A stretch of 64,000 bases of DNA from NCBI GenBank assembly GCA_965183885.1, contig OZ238992.1, forward strand, positions 1,302,001 to 1,366,000, given 5' to 3'. The notes under the pieces were generated by a model. The model searched no databases. It had not been told where the DNA came from and worked only from the letters and a program-made list of their open reading frames with translations. The translations under genes were made by a program, and so were the position numbers. Below are positions 61,651-64,000 of this stretch, in pieces. The first letter of the stretch is position 1. The number at the start of each line of letters is the position of its first letter. Source of the DNA: UWMA-0277 sp965183885. GTDB taxonomy: Bacteria; Bacteroidota; Bacteroidia; Flavobacteriales; BACL11.

Positions 61651-61733
61651 TGTCTTTGCGAGCGTTAGCACGGCAATCTTAAGTGTCCCTCTGTCCTTCG
61701 GACATCTCCCCTACAATAAGGGAGAAGTTTTTT
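61651..61733. repeat. REP-like palindromic element
   Basis: The stretch opens with GTCTTTGCGAGCGTTAGCAC followed by GGCAATCTT, then TGTCCTTCGGACA and CTCCCCTACAATAAGGGAG hairpins. The opening resembles the repeat at 28475-28548. Upstream (61585-61643) is a low-complexity TTAGTTTTTGGTTTT-type run. Confidence 0.5.
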
Positions 61734-61735
61734 TA

Positions 61736-63395
61736 TTTAGTCTCATATCTCAATACTAATTACTCATATCTAATTCACTATTAGTTTCTTCTCCACACTT
61801 CCATCCTTATAAATATAAAAAAGCAAGGTATTGCGTACTGCTTTTGTTTCCCTTCCTAAAATATCTACTATTTTTATCAGGGTTTTATCTTCTTGGGGTA
61901 CTATAGGTTCTATGGTGTCTACTGTTGGGCAGTTTTCACTAAAATAAGTAGTACCATTGTAATACCAACCACTAGTATTATTAGAGTAGATTGAATCATC
62001 TACATTTACACATTCCAATTGAGGATTATCAACTACCGAAAAAGTAGTGAAATTGCTATTGTTACCATTACGTGCATCTACTACTACTAAATTACTACAA
62101 TCAGGCGCATAAAATTCTTCTAGATTAATGTTATTTGTAATGTCTAAATGTGTTAATTGATGATTCCAAGCTAAGCCAATATAAGTTAAGTTAATATTAG
62201 CACTTAAGTTTAAAGCTATGAGTGGGTTAGAATATGCACTTAGGCTCTCTAAGTTAATATTAGTGCTTAAATCTAAATTGCTTAGATTGTTTTCTTCACA
62301 AATTAGTGTCTTTAAATTAATATTATCACTCAAATCTAGATTGCTTAAATTATTATTTCTACAATGTAAATAATCTAATTGCGTACAGTTATTTACATTA
62401 ATACTTTGTAAGGCTCCATTTGCAACATAAACATGTTTTAAATTCAGATTATGGCTTAAGTCAAAATGTGTTAAGCTTCCAGATTGAAAGACCTCCTCTA
62501 AAGCTGTAAAGTCTTCAATTCCTGTAGCATCACTATATTGAAAGTTAAGAAATGTTACAGTATCAATAGCAGCTGTATATACAGAGTCGTTAAGGTTCCC
62601 CCAAGAACCATCTCCATAACCCATTGACTCAAGCCAACTTTCAAAATTATCATCAGGTACATAGGTTTTTTGTTGTGCTTGGCTAAGTAAGGGTAAAGCC
62701 ACTACTAGTAATAGACCAAGTGTTATTTTATTCATAATGTTTATTTTTAGTCTCATATCTCAATACTAATTACTCATATCTAATTCACTATTAGTTTCTT
62801 CTCCACACTTCCATCCTTATAAATATAAAAAAGCAAGGTATTGCGTACTGCTTTTGTTTCTCTTCCTAATACATCTACTATTTTTATTAGAGTTTTGTCT
62901 TCTTGGGGTACTATAGGTTCTATGGTGTCTACTGTTGGGCAGTTTTCACTAAAATAAGTAGTACCATTGTAATACCAACCACTAGTATTATTAGAGTAGA
63001 TTGAATCATCTACATTTACACATTCCAATTGAGGATTATCAACTACCGAAAAAGTAGTGAAATTGCTATTGTTACCATTACGTGCATCTACTACTACTAA
63101 ATTACTACAATCAGGCGCATAAAATTCTTCTAGATTAATGTTATTTGTAATGTCTAAATGTGTTAATTGATGATTCCAAGCTAAGCCAATATAAGTTAAG
63201 TTAATATTAGCACTTAAGTTTAAAGCTATGAGTGGGTTAGAATATGCACTTAGGCTCTCTAAGTTAATATTAGTGCTTAAATCTAAATTGCTTAGATTGT
63301 TTTCTTCACAAATTAGTGTCTTTAAATTAATATTATCACTTAAATCTAGATTGCTTAAATTATTATTTCTACAAAGTAAATATTCTAATTGTGTG
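61736..63395. repeat. ~1-kb tandem duplication covering the LRR gene pair
   Basis: Bases from 61736 and from 62746 match over the 3' flank and last ~640 bp of each gene (offset 1010 bp), with only scattered changes. Divergence rises sharply past 62385/63395, near the middle of the coding regions. The duplicated unit includes the non-coding stretch after the stop codons. Confidence 0.8.
61770..62735 (-). CDS. Secreted leucine-rich-repeat protein with sorting-like tail (copy 1)
   Basis: From ATG 62735 the protein has 321 residues: signal peptide (MNKITLGLLLVVALPLLSQA), QKTYVPDDNFESWLESMGYG, then five to seven short leucine-rich repeats of the L-x-x-L-D-L-S-x-N-I-N-L type, and the tail KIVDILGRETKA...LLFYIYKDGSVEKK. 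It is likely displayed on the surface for protein or glycan binding. It is nearly identical in its second half to the gene at 62780. Confidence 0.8.
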   Translation of the reverse strand: MNKITLGLLLVVALPLLSQAQQKTYVPDDNFESWLESMGYGDGSWGNLNDSVYTAAIDTVTFLNFQYSDATGIEDFTALEEVFQSGSLTHFDLSHNLNLKHVYVANGALQSINVNNCTQLDYLHCRNNNLSNLDLSDNINLKTLICEENNLSNLDLSTNINLESLSAYSNPLIALNLSANINLTYIGLAWNHQLTHLDITNNINLEEFYAPDCSNLVVVDARNGNNSNFTTFSVVDNPQLECVNVDDSIYSNNTSGWYYNGTTYFSENCPTVDTIEPIVPQEDKTLIKIVDILGRETKAVRNTLLFYIYKDGSVEKKLIVN

Positions 63396-63739
63396 CAATT
63401 GTTTATATTCAGGCTTTGTAATACTGTATTGTCAGAATGAATTCTTTTTAAATTGAGGTTATGGCTTAAATCTAAATGGGTTAAGCTTCCAAAACCAAAT
63501 ACTTCTTCCAAAGCGGTAAAGTCTTCAATTCCTGTCGCATCATAAGTACCTCCAAAACCTACTATTTTTACCGTATCAATAGCGGAAGTCCATATAGAAT
63601 CATTAAGTATTCCGTCTCCATAGCCCATTAATTCATACCATGTCTCAAAGTTATCATCAGGTACATAGGTTTTTTGTTGTGCTTGGCTAAGTAAGGGCAA
63701 GGTGCATAATGCTAGTAGTAGTATGTAGTTATTTTTCAT
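62780..63739 (-). CDS. Secreted leucine-rich-repeat protein with sorting-like tail (copy 2)
   Basis: From ATG 63739 the protein has 319 residues (an upstream in-frame start at 63787 precedes a better signal peptide, MKNNYILLLALCTLPLLSQA). It shares the QKTYVPDDNFE opening, leucine-rich repeats and tail with copy 1, and about 200 C-terminal residues are almost identical. The N-terminal third is more diverged. It is separated from copy 1 by 44 bp. Confidence 0.8.
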   Translation of the reverse strand: MKNNYILLLALCTLPLLSQAQQKTYVPDDNFETWYELMGYGDGILNDSIWTSAIDTVKIVGFGGTYDATGIEDFTALEEVFGFGSLTHLDLSHNLNLKRIHSDNTVLQSLNINNCTQLEYLLCRNNNLSNLDLSDNINLKTLICEENNLSNLDLSTNINLESLSAYSNPLIALNLSANINLTYIGLAWNHQLTHLDITNNINLEEFYAPDCSNLVVVDARNGNNSNFTTFSVVDNPQLECVNVDDSIYSNNTSGWYYNGTTYFSENCPTVDTIEPIVPQEDKTLIKIVDVLGRETKAVRNTLLFYIYKDGSVEKKLIVN

Positions 63740-63951
63740 AGTGCTGTTAATAAAAAGTTCCCCCAAAGTTAAAGCAAAATTAATCATAAAAGCAAATTTT
63801 TAGGCTGCTTTTTCAGAGGTAAAAGCTTCATTTCTAGCCTTTTTTGCTTAATGTTCTTTAGCTTTTATAGGTCAAAGATATGAAAATATTTTGAATACTG
63901 ACAAATATGTCATTGTGAATTATTTTAATATTTCAGAATTTGCAAAACATT

Positions 63952-64000
63952 ATGACACAATTATCAGATACTGAATTATTAAAAGGTCTTGCAAATCGCA
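63952..64000 (+). CDS. Start of a gene cut by the window edge
   Basis: ATG 63952 opens a frame reading MTQLSDTELLKGLANR before the window ends. The 'LSDxELLxxLxxx' opening resembles ECF sigma factors, but 16 residues cannot prove it. It is divergent from the LRR genes. Confidence 0.4.
   Translation, partial: MTQLSDTELLKGLANR

Overview
The window is AT-rich DNA from a member of the Bacteroidota, most likely a Flavobacteriales-type organism. Evidence: several start sites carry the Bacteroidota -7 promoter box TAnnTTTG (e.g. 2561-2568, 10542-10549, 14327-14334, 14941-14948, 17600-17607); secreted proteins end in type IX secretion (T9SS) style sorting tails; and the core genes are typical of the group (membrane pyrophosphatase, GH3 family, SppA, DUF2797, OmpA/TPR lipoprotein).

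Layout. (1) 1-17.6 kb is ordinary chromosome: an etfB-etfA-bifunctional nuclease operon, hppA plus a lipoprotein, two deoxynucleoside kinases, GH3, DUF2797, sppA, folK, a sulfotransferase, an OmpA/TPR lipoprotein, a SpoU methyltransferase and mutS. (2) tRNA-Gly(GCC) and tRNA-Leu(TAA) lie at 17.62-17.81 kb. (3) The last 22 bases of tRNA-Leu plus 4 flanking bases (26 bp in all) are repeated at 58372-58397, and a rho-independent terminator that fits the tRNA operon follows only the right copy. This marks a ~40.6 kb island inserted in tRNA-Leu. (4) After 58.4 kb the chromosome resumes with a large T9SS-type protein, two tandem leucine-rich-repeat proteins and the start of another gene.

The island is composite. 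Its left part (17.8-26.3 kb) has a large serine recombinase whose last codons lie in the tRNA gene, a MerR-like regulator facing a compact operon that ends in a small serine recombinase, a type IIG restriction-modification enzyme and an Mrr-like nuclease. Next come a tyrosine integrase (26.4-27.6 kb) and three secreted-protein genes (27.6-34.6 kb) that share sorting tails with the host proteins outside the island. The right part holds a 35.3-49.9 kb block that reads like a temperate virus without recognisable tailed-phage genes: an S24-type repressor facing an early operon with a VapE/VirE-like P-loop replication ATPase, an AT-rich inverted-repeat region resembling an origin, and a long single-strand operon. 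That operon encodes an M15 peptidase (lysin candidate), several small membrane proteins, small capsid candidates and a 963-residue polyvalent protein (LPD1-like HEYGH domain, transglutaminase-like domain, very basic tail). I see no terminase, portal, HK97-type capsid, tail or FtsK/HerA packaging ATPase. A type I restriction system (hsdM, hsdS, an ABC/AAA ATPase, hsdR) and a DUF4268 protein complete the island before attR.

The strongest candidate for an undescribed system is the virus-like block at 35.3-49.9 kb, with its six-copy 10-bp-phased GTAA array (43721-43779), its candidate origin (46468-46584) and its polyvalent protein. Family names below rest on motif recognition by eye; no database search was possible.
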